From NCBI GenBank assembly GCA_038503035.1, contig JAVSML010001165.1, positions 310,001-374,000 of the forward strand: a DNA stretch of 64,000 bases. The letters are read 5' to 3'. The notes below the pieces were generated by a model. That model was not told the DNA's origin, ran no database searches, and saw only the letters and a program-made list of their open reading frames with translations. Positions 32,500-45,600 of the stretch are shown one piece after another. Position numbers and translations under genes: made by a program. This stretch comes from Crocodylus rhombifer (lineage: Eukaryota > Chordata > Crocodylia > Crocodylidae). Every line of letters starts with the position of its first letter. The stretch's first letter is position 1.

Positions 32500-33907
32500 A
32501 ACTTTTTTGAGGCTTCATATTATCTCTCTTTTTTAAACTTACTGTTTTTAAACTTATATTTTATTAAAAAAACCTTTTTCTTAATACCTATGAGGGACAA
32601 GACTTCTTAGAGCAATGTATTTTGTTGAACCAACTGCATAATTGGAACAGAGGCAGGCAAACTTTTGAATGAAAGACATTCTTTATCAGGTCTGACCAGC
32701 ATAAGGGAAGCACAGAATAGTAAAAACCAGTTGTAGGAGGGACAGGCCAGAAATTGCCAGGGGTAGCAGACAAACATTTAGCAAAAGAAAAGCTGTTATC
32801 AAGACCTATAAGAAGGGAGAAGAGTCATTTTCACTTTCCATGTGTGGAAAGTATTCAGGAGTCAGGTACATTTGAGGTGCCATGAAATCAATACTAATGT
32901 TAAGTCCTTGATTCTTAGTGTCCAGCCAGCATATGAAGTTTATTTCCCAAGATCACTTTTAAAGGAGTTAGGTAGATTTCCCGTGAGTACAAGGATAGTG
33001 AGGGAGTGGTTATGTTATGATAAATGTGATTCTAATAGTCTGTGTTTTAATAATGTCTTTGTCTTTCATGTATTTTTCTGTGATAGTTTATTCTGGTGTG
33101 TATTTGCTGTTTAGTTTCACCCGTGTAGTTGCCAGAAGGACATTTGGTGCGTGGGATCAGGTATTTCACATTTTGGGAAAGGCATGCTGAGCCACCATGG
33201 ATTCTGCTGGTTTTGTTATGGGGGTGTTAACTGTAGTGGCAGTGGAGCTACATTGTCCTGTTAAGCATTACTTGCTAATGCAAGGCTGCATTCCACTTCA
33301 TGTCTGTTGCGCAGTGGAGAGTTCACTTCTGATGTTGAGTTGGGGAAGGTTAGGGGGTTGTTTGAAAGCCAGGCGTGGACAGGGAAAGATTTTCCAAGTA
33401 CAGGTCCACTTGCTGTGAAGGACAAAGACGTATTTGCCCCACTACCTTCCCTAGGAGACAACACCTTAAGCTTCCAACTGAGCATTGTTCTCCTTGGACT
33501 TATGATAGACTCTCATTGTTGTTCCTTTGGTTCTTTTTTCAGTAGAGGGGAATATAGGCAAGCTAATCCTTCCAACCTAATTATAAAAGGAAACACCTTT
33601 TTTCCTGTGTTCTGCTGGTACAGGTGGGAGACTCATGGATTTTAGCTGGGTAGAAGTTATAGAGCTGCTTATAGCTGCTTCTGGTCAGCTCCAAAGTTCA
33701 TTATTGGCAAAAGGTCCACAGCAGATCCTACACTGAATGAAGATTGCTGTGACAGAATGGAATTCTTCAGTATCCTTTCCTCTACTGACATACACCATTT
33801 ATTTGTATGGCAGGCATGGAAGATGGATCAAAAATAAGACTTTCCACCTGAAAGAGGGATTTTGGATGTATTATGGCTCATTATAACTACTAAGCAATGC
33901 AGAGAAG
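32500..33907. repeat. Segmental duplication block B, unit 2
   Basis: Counterpart of 1560-3370. It shares 'cagaaggacatttggtgc' (variant), 'ggattctgctggttttgttatg' in shortened form, and 'cttctggtcagctccaaa'. It ends at 'aagcaatgcagagaag', where an LTR-like element begins. Confidence 0.7.
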
Positions 33908-35013
33908 TGTGGCAGAATGCCAGGCTTGTGATTCCAGCACCGCTTGGGGAGCCATGGGCTTTGCGGAGCGGACGAGCGTGCGGCTCGTGGGGCGGGATTG
34001 GAGGTAGCTTTATAGCCGCCCTCGATGTTCGCCGAGCTGGCACAAGTAGACGACTTAGAGTAAGTTGTTAGTTTCTTTGTAATAAGTCTATAGGATGTCC
34101 GTTGGCTCACGAGGTTCTGGAGCCAGCCCTTGCGTTCCAACTCTGGAACCAGTCCAATGCTAGGTGCGGCTGCCGGCTCCTTAAGTTTCAGAACTGGTCA
34201 ACGGCTCATTGAGATGGGATGTTAGTAGTAGAAGTTATTACAGAGCAGATATAAGGTAAAACAAAGGTTTTATTCACTCACCTGGCCTCACCCTCTTACG
34301 AATAAGAGGGGAGGCCGGCTGGAATGAAGTTGCAGTAAATATAAGTATAGAGAGCGTAGATATGCTGTCTAAGCTACAATGAGAGGCAGTCGAGAAGTGG
34401 AGTCTCCGATGTTTCTTCAGTTACAGTATGCCGGATACAAAGGGGGTCTGTTGGTTCACGGGGTTCCAGAGCAAGCCCTTGCATTCTAACACTGGGACCA
34501 GTCCAATGCTAGGTGCGACTGCCTGCTCCTTAAGTCCCAGAACTGGTCAACAGATCATAAATGGGATGTTGAATACAAAACTGTAACACGGTGAGTCGTT
34601 GTCAATTGTCGGGTTTTCGAGGCCTTGGTTTTTGCTGGGATACGCCCAGGCGGGGAGGCTGAGAACTGGTCTGCAGGGTGATCAGGCCTACAGAATTCTA
34701 CAGTTGTCGTCTCTGCTGTTTCCTGGTTCTTTGCCTCTTTATAGATGTTGGTTGGACTGCCTCTGTGACACTAACTATGATATAAGCTAAGCATACAGGG
34801 ATAGGATAGTTTCTTTTACACAATAATTGCTAGGCAAACTTTCTACATAAGTTTCGTTTCTGCAGAAATAACACTTCTAGATAAGAAATGAAATTTACAG
34901 TATGCGCATGTGTAGCTTAATGCCAGCAGAGAAAAGTACAAAGCGCTCATTTTGATTAACAGTCAAGACTTCAAGGTTACATAAATGTGAGAGTGCCGCG
35001 TGGCAGTTATACA
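33908..35013 (+). mobile_element. Solo-LTR-like insertion, 1106 bp, with internal duplication
   Basis: TGTGGCAGAATG ... GGCAGTTATACA flanked by gagaag (33902-33907) and gagaaa (35014-35019), a probable 6-bp duplication. Unit 1 runs through this site uninterrupted near 3365. A ~125-bp segment is present twice inside (34097-34223 and 34446-34570, offset 349 bp). No genes inside. An LTR is the best reading; orientation is not certain. Confidence 0.65.
34097..34570. repeat. Internal direct duplication of ~125 bp
   Basis: Both copies contain 'accagtccaatgctaggtgc' and end with 'gaactggtcaac...gggatgtt'. Copies at 34097-34223 and 34446-34570 are diverged by roughly one tenth, so the duplication predates or accompanied the age of the element. 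Confidence 0.75.
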
Positions 35014-35019
35014 GAGAAA

Positions 35020-36450
35020 AAAAAATAAAACAGTTACAAGAAGGTAGAACTGAAAATTGACATAATGCTATACCATTAAAGCCAATGATAAAACTCCAAC
35101 TGGTTTTCAGTGTGATTGAAGATCAGACCAGAAACATCTTTACTATGACTTTGGTCTCTTCAATGTTTGCTTTAGAGAAATTCTGGAAAATGAGGTAAGA
35201 ATGGAAAAAGATAACAGGAACCAAAGCTACTGTTCTAAGAGGGTGGAATGGAAGATTTGACACGAGACCAGAACTAGGGAATATACAATAGAAAAATGTA
35301 GCCATTCTGATATTAGGCTGACAGCATATCCAAGATGCCAACAGACCATTCCATCATGATATATTTGTTAGTCCTCAATTGCTAATGGTAATAAAGTATG
35401 GGAAATACAAGCCAAGTATTATTGAGAATATATACCCAGAATTCATGACATTAAAAACCCACATGAACCCCACATGATTTTAATCACAAAACATTTTTCA
35501 GAGAGGAGGCCTGTAGAAGGCCAGAGGAAATTCTGCAGTATCATAAACATTCTGAAAAAACCATCAAGATAAGAAAAAAAAAAAAAGGATACTAACCCAG
35601 TATAGGAAAAGTACTATACTTGTAAGCACCAAAGAGTGTAGCAGTGTTTCTGATTACAAGAATAGATGTTGGTTGGTTCTTAGGCCTCAGTATTTAACTA
35701 TTGCTAATTTGGTGCCTGTTGCTGAGTATTTTTACACCACAGGTGCTTGTGACAATAAGGCATCTGAATGTTTAGTATGTCTCCTATAACAATGCAATTT
35801 AGATGTGAAATATAATAAATACATGGAAACCCAAAAGACATCTTTCAAGACGAATTAGCTTCACAAACATTAGCTGTATTTCCATGATATAGGTATTATT
35901 ATTCCAATTTTGCAAATAGGAAAGCTGAGGATAATAGGTTGACAGAATTCCCTGAGGCCATAAAGAGAGCCATTTTCAAGCATCACTGCTAATTACCTAG
36001 GCTTTCAGCCCTGGCAGTCTCTTTACAAGTTTGTTCAACTTTTCAAAAGCAAAGCAGTAAAAGTAATGCTACTGGCTAGATTGAACGCAATGCTATTAAA
36101 ATGCTATTAATTATCCAGTGACAAATATAACTGTAGAAATTAATACATTCTGAATTAAGTGATCCTGCACAACATTATATGGATAATGCATGTAGCTGTT
36201 TTTATGGCATTACAAGTGATTGCTACAGACATCACCTTACAAGGAGATGCCCTAATAACTTAAATGCACCAGAAAGATGGTGACACACAGGCATGAAAAA
36301 TAGAAACTAATCACAGGAATTCCAGTTACTGATCTTAAAAAGAAAGAAAGAAAGAAAAGAAAAAATACTACAATGTTATCCCTATTACCAACAGAAAACA
36401 TACTGGACCCAGTAGATCAAATCTTTTCCTTCAGATCTTGTCATGTGGCT
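35020..36450. repeat. Segmental duplication block C, unit 2, and lipase 3' flank
   Basis: Aligns with 3370-3650, 4480-5337 and 5787-6045. It has no counterpart of the insertions at 3660-4460 and 5338-5778. It contains a (GAAA)n tract near 36340. I found no canonical AATAAA on the minus strand within about 600 bp of the lipase stop. Confidence 0.65.
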
Positions 36451-36684
36451 TTAGGGATACTTCTTCATCAGGTCAATGATTTTTGTGTACATACGCTTGG
36501 CTGCATCAAGACCCCAAATGAAATCTAGATGTTCCCACTCAGGGAAATACTCATAAAAAACTAGATTAGTAAATCGAGGGAGTATTATGTCTATATCCTT
36601 TGGATCTGCCAACAAGTCATGTCCACCACTCCAAACGGCAGTTGGCATTTTCAATTTTTCTATTTCATATGCAGGAGGAGTTGT
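36451..36684 (-). CDS. Lipase exon 9 (Asp and His of the triad, stop)
   Basis: 77 codons plus TAA. Encodes '[18 protein letters not shown]' with Asp349 and '[15 protein letters not shown]' with His378, ending '...LMKKYP'. Acceptor ttttccag. Its relic is at 6046-6314. Confidence 0.92.
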   Translation of the reverse strand, partial: TTPPAYEIEKLKMPTAVWSGGHDLLADPKDIDIILPRFTNLVFYEYFPEWEHLDFIWGLDAAKRMYTKIIDLMKKYP

Positions 36685-39600
36685 CTGGAAAAGAGGGGAA
36701 CAGATTAAAATAGGGAAATCTGGAAAGCCGTTGCAATTTTTTAACAAATAAATTGTGAAGTGAAAAAATATTTTCCTCTTCCAAAGCCACTAAAATAAAA
36801 TAGTAAAAAAAGTAAGAATAAAACTTGTCCTCCATCCTCTTTTCATCCTTCCCCGGTACCAGTAATTGGAGGTAATGCCCTTAAGTAAAAACGTATCAAT
36901 GTCAAAAGATTAGAAGTGTTCACAATACTAGAGTTGTAGATTCTTGGTTCATGTTAAAAATTTTGAATGGAAGCACACTTGTATCACTTCCATGTGCTTT
37001 AGAATAATAATCAGATTGTATACGGCTGGGATGCATTGGGTAAAAGACAATCCATTAAATTCTTATGATCCATGTGCCAATACGTCAGACCCACTCAACA
37101 GTTATTGGTATTAAAAATTATGTCTTTTTAGGCTCCAGAATTTCTTTTGGGTAGATTTCTAGCTGGTACACATTACCATAGCAAGTCAAAAACTTTCATG
37201 ACTTCACCTATACAACAGTCTTTTAAGAAAGTAACCTCACAATTATTTCTGATTTATTAGAAATAGGCACAGAAACAGACAAAATGAATGATTGTTTCAC
37301 AGCACACAAGAACTCCATGACAGCTCCAGAAACAGCACTTTGGCTTCCAGAGTTCAGGGTAAAAACCTGAAACCCAAGACCATTGTCCTACTCTGTGTTT
37401 GGAAATTACGTTGAACACAACTCTTGAACTGAATGACTAATGCCTTTATTTTCCCAAAATCTTAGTGGTCAGTTAGTCTCATTACCATGGGAGCCTCAGA
37501 ATGAAATGGAAACAATTACAAAATGAAATTATCACTTCCCATTCAGGGAAGCATCATTCCAGGAGCTCACCTGCAGGTATTCCTGTTTGGCTATTGACAA
37601 GTTAATACTATGCGTAAACCTCTTAGGATATATTTAAACTGAAAGATGACTTTAACTTCCTCAGCAGCTAACATTAGGAAACATATCAAACTTGTCAACG
37701 CTGACTAAACTGTCATGTAAAATTGTTATCTTTTATTGAATAAATGGAAGCCAAATGTCTCAGTATCTGTTTTTCCTTTTTCTGGTTGGCTTTGTACCTA
37801 CTTGATTCAGGCACTTTTCTACATTCAGAGCCTCTCCCCATTTCATTTGGAACTATCCTCTACATTTTCCTTTTCCAACAAAACCCACCAAAAGTCTACC
37901 AGCAACTAACAGATGAGATGTTAAGTCTTCTTTTCTTTGTGATTGCTAGGAGGCCCCAGCAGGCTTACCCAAGAATCATTCGGCAGTAAATATCCACCCA
38001 CTTGTAACAGTCAATTATGCATCTTAAGAACCTTCTACAACTGGACACATCCACGTTAAATGACCCCTTTCACCACAGGGTTCTCAAAAATGACTTCCTC
38101 TCAGCCTCTTGATATATGATTTAACTTTTCTATTGTAAAGCAGTGGTGTCCCACCATTTGGGCAGGTGTGCCACAAGTTAGCGCCCTCCCCCTTCCACTT
38201 GATCTCCAAGTACCACTCTGATTCATCCCACGCCCCACAGATGTACACGATGGGGTGCAAGAATGGAGGTTAAAGGGCTCCATTTTTTGGCTACAGCTCA
38301 GCAGAGCAAAACAGGGACAGGAGGGGACAGGTTAACTATTTCCTGGCCACACAACTGCCATAGTTTTGCATGGCCAGGGAGAAGGCAAAGCTTTGGATTT
38401 GGTGGTGACTGAAAGGTCAGAAATGTTTTAAACTGTAACTGCAGGGCTAGGGAAGGATTACATTGTCTCTTGGCAGTGACAGCTGACATCTCTTCTCTCA
38501 GGAATGTTTTCTCTAGCTCTGCTCCACCGAGTGCTCTACCCCATGCCTGTCCTTGGGTGTCTCTTTTGACCCAAGGTCACACAACAGCTGCCCGTCCCCT
38601 CACAGCATGTGTGCTGTGAGCTGGCCACCCCTATTGTAAAGTACCCTAAAACATTGTCTTGAAGGATGCTTCCTTTATCTTAATATAAATTTAGGTCTCT
38701 GGTCCTTTGTTTTTATGTTTCCTTGTTTTATTTATTTTTTTTACAAAGACCTCAGCATTTTCCAACAAAAAGCATATCATCCTACCTGATTGTATTTCTC
38801 CATGTTCTTTGTGTTAGATGCATAGTCATAAGCTTGGAATTGTCTTGCAAAGAATACCTGTTAATTACAACCATTAGTAATTAGACTCAAAAGCAAAAGC
38901 TGGATATACTAGGAGATAGAAAGCAGAATGCAGTATCTTTCACCTGTCAAGTCCACTGCACAAAATATTCCTCTAAGCACACCTAAAGTTCCTATTGTTT
39001 TGCTGGCAACTATGTATGTTTAGGGCAGGGGGAATATTTGTCTTCTGACTATATTCTGGACTTGGCTGACAGCAGATGGAAATAGCTTCCCATCAGACGC
39101 ACATTAGGTGCTCTAAAGATGTGGTAATGGTTTCTATTAGTTGCTTATGCACACTCAAGAATCCCTTCTCAATCATCTAAGCCAAGACGATAGAGTGAAT
39201 AAGCTCCAGTGCATCCTGTGTTTAATTGGAGTCAAGCAGCATGTTTTCTTCTACTCATTTTTTTTTTGGATTTGTAACTTCTTATAAAATTAAAATTAGA
39301 AAAATATCATAACAACATATCATTTAAAAATAAATTATTCAAATTCATTTGCAGTTAAAACTATTCAACATATAATAATAAAGTATTTTGGCAAACTAAA
39401 AACTGTATTGATAACAGTGATTATCATTTAACAATTTAATTCCAGTAGTGCTGGGACCCAGTCCCAAAGAGATATGTGCATGTCAGATGCTGAGCATTAC
39501 AACACATACCTTTCTGGGGCAGCTCTCACTAGGGGAAGTCCAGAAGTCGAGAAGTTGTGATTACTTATAAACACACTGTCTCAGTAATTAATATTTAAAA

Positions 39601-42600
39601 TTATTATTATAAGTGGTATTTTCACCCAATCTCATTTCCAGCAGCAGAAGTTTAAGTGCCTAAAAGCCTTAATTTGCATTAATTCAGGTATCTAAGTTGT
39701 GTTAGAGCAGGGGTGGGCAATTATTTTGGGGGGAAGGCCACTTAATGAGGTTTGATGAGCTGTCGAGTGCCACCGGTAGTCCCACCCTGCCCCGCTCCCT
39801 GGCTGCCATCTTGGGACTGGAAGTCCCACCCCTAATCCCTGAACTTTGCCACCAGAAGTCCCTTCCCTTGCCCCTTGAAAAGATTCCTTTTTGGGGCGTG
39901 GTTGCGATCTTAGAACCAGAAAAAAACAAATCATAAACTAAAAGTCAAACACCTACTATAACATATTTTAATTTTATTACAAAACATATTTTTGTCACAG
40001 TTTGTGTTTGTGTACTATATATAGAGTTGATTGCATAATAGCTCAAAAATAAATTCTTGGTCTTTTATATTGTGGGGGTGTGTAGTTGGGGGGGTGTGGT
40101 GAGAGGGGGTGTATGGTTTGGATGTATGGTGGGGTGTATGTGTATGTATGGTGCAGGGGTGTGTATGGTATGTGAGTGTAGGGTGGCTATCATAGAGGAC
40201 AGTCCAGTTGTCCTCTGTCCTCTATTGATATGAAACTAGGCACCTTTATGTTCTCTATTTTTCTCTTGAAGAGAAAAATAGAGGACATAAGGGTCTCAGG
40301 TTTCGTATCAACAGAGGACAGACTAACAGAAAACTGGGGATGTGTGTGTGTATGGTGAGGTGTGGGTTGGAGTATGTGGAGAATTTCTTCAGGTGACATC
40401 TTTTATTGGACCAAGTGCATAGTTATGATAGATCTAACTCTGTCCTAACTATATTGCCTCCAGCCTCAAGAAGCATGACATACAAGGAGCAGTTGGAAGA
40501 AATGAGTCTTCAGATACTAAAAAGGACAGTGATCAACTGTTCTCTGTGCCCATAAGGGGCAGGAAAAGAAATAATGGCCTAAAATTGCAAGAAGGCAGAG
40601 TTAAAGAATATAACAGGGGAAATAATTCTAGCTCTGAAAATAGATAAATGCTTGAACAGATCAGCTTGAGAGATTGTGGGAATCACGACCACTGGATGTT
40701 TATATAAAAAAGTTAGACAAACATTTTTGTGGTATCATTTAGATAGGGGTGATCCTGTCTTGATTAGGGTGTTAAAGCAGATGACTTTCTGAGGTCTCTT
40801 ACATGATTCTAGAAGATTTATGGATCTGTGTTCTGGATTTTATTACTTAAGTCCTATTGAAAATCTGTCTATAAGCCTCCCCAAGTGCAGAGGCCCTTTT
40901 TTGAAACTGGGAAATTGTTGTCTTAGTCCTATTTACTGATACATATTACTTTGTACTAATCTGTATTTCAGCAAAATGACAATCAGTTAAATCTTTTATA
41001 TCAGTATAGGAAATAAAGGCTATGCCATTCCAAATCTGAAATGTAGTTTCTCAAGAGGTTTTTCAGCTTAACAAACTGCTCCCAAAGCCTTTTTGTCTAT
41101 ATCAGGACTTTCTTCAGTCTCTTCTGGTTTTTCACCAATTTTCCATTGACTGTCTAATATCTTAAACTTGTAGAGACTATGCTTTATTTCACCAATAGTT
41201 TCCAAATCATAATTATCTTAACAAAGGCTTTAACAAATATTGGTCTCTTCTTGGGATACATACATATTAAAATATAAGATAAATTGGACCAAAGGGTTAC
41301 ACACACACACTCTTACACTCCAACGCTGACTAATTTTAGTATATTAGTTTTATCTACCCTGCATAAAATATGCAGCTGTTAAGGCACTCATCTATTTCAA
41401 GTGGTCATTAATACCTGACGCCAATGTAGCAGGTTTTGCACAGATGTTCCAGCAGGTGAATGTGCTACATACATGCTCATGCGACTCTAAAAGGAAAATA
41501 GTGATTATCATGAATGTGGAACTTCATTTAATAGTGAGGTTCAAATAAAAATATAGGGGACCTGGATTAAAAAGATAAGGATGCAGTTCTCTTAAAAACA
41601 GGGTACCTATGCATATATCACCAAAATAATAGGTTAGCCATTTTGGCCACCAGGGGACATCCAAGGACTTGCTGCTAAAATACATAGTTTCAGCATGTAG
41701 TATTTAAAAATTAATATAACAACTAGTGTTTTCAAACCAGCTGCTTGCCTTATCCCAAAACACAATCTCATGGACATGTAAACAATCCTATAAATATAAA
41801 CATTTCACAAATTCAGATTTACTTTACTTTCCATTTTTTTCACTCCTCAAGGAAAAGAATTGTATTTGTACATATCTAGGAACAGCTATTTAGTGATTTG
41901 TGACAGTAACTCAGATTCTCCTTACATCTGGCAAACTGAACTGAGAATCACATTTACTCAGTTAGCAAGTCACATTATGAAGTCAGCAAACATCTTACTG
42001 CTTGTCTTCACCCGTATAAAAGTCTTATAATGCATATTGCATCCTTCTAGAGATATTTTTCTTGGACCATTTCTATTATGGAATGTTTTAGCTACAAGAC
42101 ATAATACATCAAGGCTTATTTTGTAACTATTTTTTTGAGTAAAAGGAATATTCTGACATATATGTACCACTTGAAAAAAGAAACAGACAAGGTTTTTCAG
42201 AGGATAGTTTTCTTAGATCTAGATAAAATTTCAAAATAGCAAGAAGTCACTATAGCTTGCCTTATGATCCATGGCACAATATAGGCCAAGATTTTTAGAC
42301 GAAAACAAGCTTTCCTTTGCATATGCATAACATCTTTGAGTTAGATTCAGAGATGCACAAGGTTACCCAACCTGGATGTGGCTTTTCCATAACTTGTGGT
42401 TGGATATGGAGTACTCAGATTCTGAGCTTCATTCAACCACTTGTGAGGAAGGCAGCGAGTGGTGTGGCAAACACAGGGGTCAAGGTGCAGGGGCAGGCAC
42501 AGGCATGGAGGCCACAGGGACAGCAAAAGGGCACGTGGCAGGGGACAGGCAGCAATGGAAACAGGCACGGGGGACAAGGGATAGGGGAGAAAGGGGCGGG

Positions 42601-45600
42601 GACTGCCCCTCAAATCCTTTACTCCTGCTTTCTCACCACAGCAGTTGGAGGGGCATATTTAGTATGATCTTAGGTTCTATACATGGAGAATTGTAACAAT
42701 TTTATAACTTGCCATGTAAGTGTAATTACTGGAGGTGGGGAGTACAGGGGGGTTGTCTTCACTTCAAAGGCATTTTGCATTTGGGTAAATACGGGAGGTT
42801 TTGCTAGATGAGCTCAATGTGTGTTGTTGTGCATGTATGAGTTAGACTGAGAAAGAGAGCTGGTATAGCAGTAAGAAACATTTCTGGCACAAATGTGAGG
42901 GACCAGAAAAACAGGGTAACACAATCTGAAAGAAGGTATTGGAATTGTGTTCTTGGCAAAAGTCTGCAGAGAAAACATCTAGAGACTCTATTCTGGAACT
43001 GCGAAGAAAGGAATCATGTTCCTTTTACTGTTTGATTTGCACTGTCTTCAAGAAACTAGATGTACTCTGTAAATAAGCAGAAATGTGATTCCAATATTAA
43101 TGTTTCCTACTAATGGAATCAACCCCTATGAAAGAACAGATTTGGCTAACTGCTCAGGTCAGAAAGGGACAATTTTGCAAAACATTTGTACAATATGGAG
43201 CCATACTAACCAAGGTTTGGGCCCAGAATATGGATGATCCTATCCTTAGTTATAATCTAATCTGATGTTTGTCAAAGCCAGCAGGAGGATCTTATTCCTT
43301 CAGAATACCGATGAACTGAACCAAACTTTACCTTATGTATTTCTGCAGACAAATATATCTGTCTATAAATAATGGATGTAGACATTGTGTATCTCAGAAA
43401 TTCCTGTAGTGTTATTGCTTCAAAATACTCTGTTTCATACTTACCATATTTAGATTTGGAACATTATGGCCAGCCACATAAGAGAGGACCGAGGTACAGA
43501 ATTTACTCAGGAATGTACACAGGTTTGTAACAGGCTTCTTCAGAAGTTCATATTGTTGAAAAGCTCCCTTGTTACCAAGGAAGAACTGGAAAAAAATCCT
43601 CATTGTTTTATTTTTACAACAGTAGAGTACAATAATAAACTCATTTCATATAAGAAAATCACTAATGTAAGATTAAAAAATTCAAAGGTTCATAGATAAG
43701 TTTGCTATTCTTTTATTCTTTAGTTGTAGTATTTCCACAAACTCACAGCTATACTATCTTTTTTACATTACCAAGTGGCAGAAACCATCTTCCTGTTTTC
43801 CTGGCAATAAAATATTTCAGTGGGTTCTGGCTGTATTTAGAGAATACATGCAATCTCTTCCATTGACACTAAGACTTGTCATACTTTGAGTAATACCTTG
43901 AAACATCTTCTCTAAGTTAACAAAAGAAGTCAGTCAAAGAACAACAGACTGGCATACTTTGGCCATACTTCAGTATTGTCATAAGTTAGCAATTTTTCTA
44001 GAAAACAAGATGCCCTACTCTACCCTAACGATGCAGTTAATTCCTATATAGAATTTCCAGGATAAACTTATATTAAACATCAGTAGAAGATACGCATTCA
44101 TAGCTTTGGGCAACAAAGTTGTAGGGATGCTGCAGTGATCCAATGATACCAAGGCTCAGGGGAAACTCAGCTTTTGTTAAGGTGGGGAAATGTATAACTA
44201 GAACACCAACTTTGTCTTGTTCTGCCACCGTGGGGTAGGCACAAGTAATGCTCAATAGTGATCACAATCTCACATTAAAACTAATTCTGAAAAGTATGTT
44301 TTAAAGCCTTAGAGTGTGCTGAAGCCACTCAGCATTCATAACATTTGTGCCTGGTAAATTATTGAATCCCTTTAACTGTTTTCTATATTACAGTGTATTA
44401 CCACAAGTTACCAATTGCTACACAAATATTGTATTTATTAAAGTAGTATTTTAAAATATTTTTCCTCAGAAATAGATTTATGTGTAAATTATCAGAGAAT
44501 ATATTTTGTACTTAAAGACTAGGCACAGCATGCTGAGGAGAATATCGTATAATCTTCATTAGGAGTGTGCGAAATGGACCGTATTTGATTTGGATTTGGC
44601 CCGAATCAGGGGCAGTGATTCAATCCGTTGACTTGGATCACTGTCCCCGATTCAATTAATCTGAATCTGAAGATTTGATGCTGATTCAGTGAATCAGCAA
44701 TTCAGACACAGACACAGCTTTAAAAGTTCTTTCTACGTACCTTGAGGTAGCAGTGCAGCTTGTGATCATTGCGATGCTGGGGCGGCTGGAGCATCCCACA
44801 GCAGTGCCGGGGGCTCTCCAGCATGCTCGGCAGCAAACCCAGAAGTGGACCGGAAGAACCCAGACCCAGAAGGCACCAATCGCTGAGCCGGGGGAACCCG
44901 GGAGGGCCCCCAGCATGCTCCCAGGAGGATCCGGAAGTGCTTCTGGTCCACTTCCAGGTCTGCTGCCAAACATGCTGGTGAGCCCCCCATGCTTCTGTGG
45001 GATGCTGCATCTGCCAGTGTCCATCGCAGTGTTCAAAGCCCCTGCTACCTAGAGGTATGTAAAAAAAACCCCCATAAAAAGCTGTATCTACCTCTGAATC
45101 ACTGAATCTGTCTGAATCTCTCCAAATTGATTCAGAGAGATTAAAGGGTCCTCTGATTCAATTCAGATTCAGAGATTCAGCCACCTAATTCAGCCAAATC
45201 TCCACCGAATTGTATCAGGGACCAAAGCTTCTCACAGCCCTAATTTTCATATGTAACACCTAATTGCACAAAACTCAGCTAACCTATGGAACCAGAGAGG
45301 ACACTTCCAGGAAATTCCGAAGAGCACCATGGGGATGCCTCTGAAATCCCTTTCAGTATAAGTGTTTTAGTTCTGGCACTGTCTCTTGACAACTCTAAAA
45401 GGAGTGTTTGCTAAATGATGGCTCTCTTGAGCTGTTCTTTTCCTTCCTTCCTGCTTTCCAGACAGACCCTTCTGAAGTTAAACCAGTGCAGAAACAGAAA
45501 GCCAAAAAGTCCTGTAGCCTGGCCTACCTACATCATTCAAATTGTTATAGCGAGGCTCCAAATTGAAAAGAAATATTTGAATAATAAAATATCTGAGGGA

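Larger units (their letters stand above)
38858..41414. other. Intron 7 of the lipase
   Basis: Contains a hAT-like 5' end at 39708, a GT-rich tract at 40070-40185, a long hairpin at 40215-40321, and an antisense dispersed repeat at 40385-40440. The rest is AT-rich and unremarkable. Confidence 0.6.

Noticed and set aside
40070..40185. CRISPR-like or regulatory repeat array
   Set aside because: Irregular GT-rich simple sequence without unit/spacer structure, and the genome is eukaryotic.
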